34,061 nucleotides of DNA from Mycoplasmatota bacterium (GTDB lineage: Bacteria; Bacillota_I; Bacilli_A; RF39; UBA660), in NCBI GenBank assembly GCA_022774645.1, contig JALFKQ010000019.1, positions 1 to 34,061 on the forward strand, in the 5' to 3' direction. Position 1 is the stretch's first letter; each line of letters begins with the position of its first letter. A program made the position numbers and the translations under genes. Positions 32,830-34,061 of this stretch are shown one piece after another. The notes under the pieces are model-generated. The model was not told where the DNA came from and did not search any database. It saw only the letters and a list, made by a program, of their open reading frames with translations.

Positions 32830-33390
32830 TTAACATTTCCCACCATTATCTTCAAAATATGATTCGATGTATTTTACTAATATTTTAGCTTTGTTAAACT
32901 GTTTATCTTTAACAACATTTATAATATAATCACTACCACTTGCATCAATAATATTATCATCTTTATCATATTCTATTAGATAAGTATACTTTTCATCATT
33001 AAGTTGACAATTAAGAAGAACAGTTTGATTTTCTTTTATAGTCATAGAGTCTTTTTTAGCACCAAACATAATATTTGCAAAAATAGTAATAGCAAAACCA
33101 ACAACAAAAATAATTCCTAAGACTTTTAGTATTTTAATAATTATTTTAGCGAGTTTTTCAGTATTATTTACTTTTTCTACTAATACTTGTTTAATGTCAT
33201 TATTTAATAATTCATCAATACTAACATTAAGTGCTTTAGATAATAATTTTAACTGTTCAGGATTTGGTGAAGTTTCACCAAGCTCCCAATTTGATATTGT
33301 TTGTCTAGTAACATCAACTTTTTCTGCTAATTGTTCTTGTGAAAGTTTACAATCTTTTCTTAATTTTAAAATGTTATCTCCCAATTTCAT
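32830..33390 (-). CDS. Membrane-linked XRE-family regulator
   Basis: 186 residues. HTH_3 domain (5-60: KLRKDCKLSQEQLAEKVDV, TRQTISNWELGETSPNPEQL, LNVSIDELL); a linker; one TM helix about 84-108; then an extracytoplasmic domain of about 75 residues ending NGGKC. The DNA-binding end is cytoplasmic, so an outside signal may reach DNA directly. AAGGAG lies 8 nt before the ATG. Promoter-region palindromes (33442-33470) may be its own operator. Downstream of the desulfoferrodoxin gene. Confidence 0.9.
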   Translation of the reverse strand: MKLGDNILKLRKDCKLSQEQLAEKVDVTRQTISNWELGETSPNPEQLKLLSKALNVSIDELLNNDIKQVLVEKVNNTEKLAKIIIKILKVLGIIFVVGFAITIFANIMFGAKKDSMTIKENQTVLLNCQLNDEKYTYLIEYDKDDNIIDASGSDYIINVVKDKQFNKAKILVKYIESYFEDNGGKC

Positions 33391-33412
33391 TTTATCTCTC
33401 CTTTCACTTACA

Positions 33413-33470
33413 ATTATATATGAGTTGATATTTGCAATCTACCAAATGTCTTTGGAAGTTTGTCAAAGAC
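33413..33470 (-). promoter_or_regulatory. XRE promoter region with nested palindromes
   Basis: CCAAATGTCTTTGG (33442-33455; 5-bp arms) and GTCTTTG...CAAAGAC (33448-33470; 7-bp arms) overlap. On the minus strand a TTGACA (33467-33462) lies at their upstream edge and TATAAT (33418-33413) lies downstream; no single well-spaced promoter can be chosen. Probable operator for the XRE protein. Confidence 0.45.
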
Positions 33471-33497
33471 TTTTAACAATTATAATACAAATAACTA

Positions 33498-33878
33498 TTA
33501 TTCTACATCACAAGACCAAAGTCCATGTTTATTACAATATGCATATAATTTTGATCCTTTTATATATTTAAATTTACATTCTGCATTTTGCTCTGGTAAC
33601 AATCTAACTTTGCAAATATCTTTATCATTAACCAGTGCGATCCATTCAATAAAGTGTTCCTTTTCCATAACATGATTTACTTTTACAAGTATTTCATTAC
33701 CTCTATATTCAAAAGTTGGAATGTGTTTTTCAAACGATGCATCAACACTATTCGAAATTAACTTTACCATAGGTTCACCACAACAAGTTATTCCACACTC
33801 ACTACAGTTACAGTCATTGATTACCTCAACTAATGCTCCACACTTTAAACATTTTTTAATTATCAATTCATTTTTCAT
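33498..33878 (-). CDS. Desulfoferrodoxin (superoxide reductase)
   Basis: Reduces superoxide to hydrogen peroxide without making oxygen, a typical defence of anaerobes. 126 residues. Desulforedoxin-like centre I: C10, C13, C32, C33. Centre II: E50-K51-H52, H69, H75, C115, H118, in almost the same positions as the classical 2Fe enzymes. Between the centre I pairs it has an insertion NDCNCSECGI with three additional cysteines (C23, C25, C28). Very strong AGGAGG ribosome site; a long leader of about 80 nt from a TGGTATAAT promoter. Confidence 0.95.
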   Translation of the reverse strand: MKNELIIKKCLKCGALVEVINDCNCSECGITCCGEPMVKLISNSVDASFEKHIPTFEYRGNEILVKVNHVMEKEHFIEWIALVNDKDICKVRLLPEQNAECKFKYIKGSKLYAYCNKHGLWSCDVE

Positions 33879-33933
33879 TTGTTTCCTCCTTCTATAACAA
33901 ATTTATATTTATTTAACAAAAAATTGACTATCT

Positions 33934-33972
33934 AAGTTTTGTCAACACTAAATTTATATTAATATTATACCA
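33934..33972 (-). promoter_or_regulatory. Desulfoferrodoxin promoter and leader repeat
   Basis: TGGTATAAT extended -10 at 33972-33964. Downstream, in the leader, minus strand TTGACAAAACTT (33945-33934) is nearly the same as TTGACAAACTT at the XRE promoter (33466-33456), and TTGAC pairs with GTCAA about 12 nt on. A shared operator is possible. Confidence 0.5.
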
Positions 33973-33974
33973 CG

Positions 33975-34017
33975 ACTAAAAACACGAAAATATGCGTTTT
34001 TTTAATTTTTTTCGTGT
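33975..34017 (-). terminator. Terminator of a gene beyond the right edge
   Basis: Minus strand ACACGAAAA and TTTTCGTGT (34017-33982) can form a 9-bp stem with an 18-nt loop, followed by TTTTAG. Bases 34018-34061 are AT-rich and hold no recognisable coding sequence. Confidence 0.55.
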
Positions 34018-34061
34018 AATGTAATTATATATATGTTAAAATTAATTTGTTAATTTATTTT

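Noticed and set aside
1-34061. Alternative genetic code with UGA as Trp, suggested by the extreme AT content
   Set aside because: RF2 with SPF and GGQ is present, and cotH, ftsX, the VanZ gene, rrf2 and the DUF3592 gene end at TGA, several in ATGA overlaps.
1-34061. CRISPR arrays, tRNA/rRNA genes, transposases, att sites
   Set aside because: None seen: no regularly spaced repeats, no GC-richer structured RNA segments and no transposase or integrase motifs on either strand.

Overview
The window comes from a very AT-rich Gram-positive-type bacterium, most likely an uncultured low-GC Bacillota (Bacilli/Clostridia-like gut lineage; this placement is inference). It encodes Spo0A, WhiA, FtsEX, YitT, Rrf2 and CotH proteins, uses short overlapping operons with AGGAGG-type ribosome binding sites, and has a complete RF2. 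UGA is a normal stop: several genes end in TGA, including cotH, ftsX, the VanZ gene and the DUF3592 gene. Almost everything is on the minus strand; only clpP and an rrf2-type regulator are on the plus strand.

Region 1 (1-12178, read right to left) holds a probable nine-gene transcript. It starts with a CotH kinase carrying three lamin-tail domains, a VTC-type polyphosphate polymerase and a DUF4956 membrane protein. It continues through a DUF6273-type surface protein, a phosphodiester glycosidase and a dNMP kinase-like protein to pgk, tpiA and a polytopic membrane protein, and ends at a strong terminator. Downstream lie spo0A with its own terminator and the 5' three quarters of gpmI, cut by the window edge.

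Region 2 (12265-20104): glmS; a surface protein with a dockerin module set inside a TasA-like domain plus a DUF6273 domain; gap; a TGS/uridine-kinase fusion; clpP (plus strand) overlapping the end of whiA.

Region 3 (20164-25071): the cell-division cassette ftsE-ftsX-M23 peptidase, driven by a full-consensus promoter buried in the end of yitT, then yitT and prfB. prfB has no programmed frameshift and looks leaderless.

Region 4 (25110-34061) is more accessory. It holds an InlB-repeat surface protein with a VanZ-like protein, divergent from an IscR-like Rrf2 regulator; a lipoprotein; a DUF3592-like protein; a 3-hydroxyacyl-CoA dehydrogenase; an orphan coiled-coil protein; Nudix and ASCH genes; a two-TM protein; two very small genes; a membrane-linked XRE regulator; and a desulfoferrodoxin.

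Promoters in this genome are often readable because an extended -10 (TGnTATAAT) recurs just upstream of genes. The most interesting unit is the CotH-VTC-DUF4956-phosphodiester glycosidase operon next to glmS. It may be an extracellular phosphate/GlcNAc modification system, here physically linked to glycolysis.
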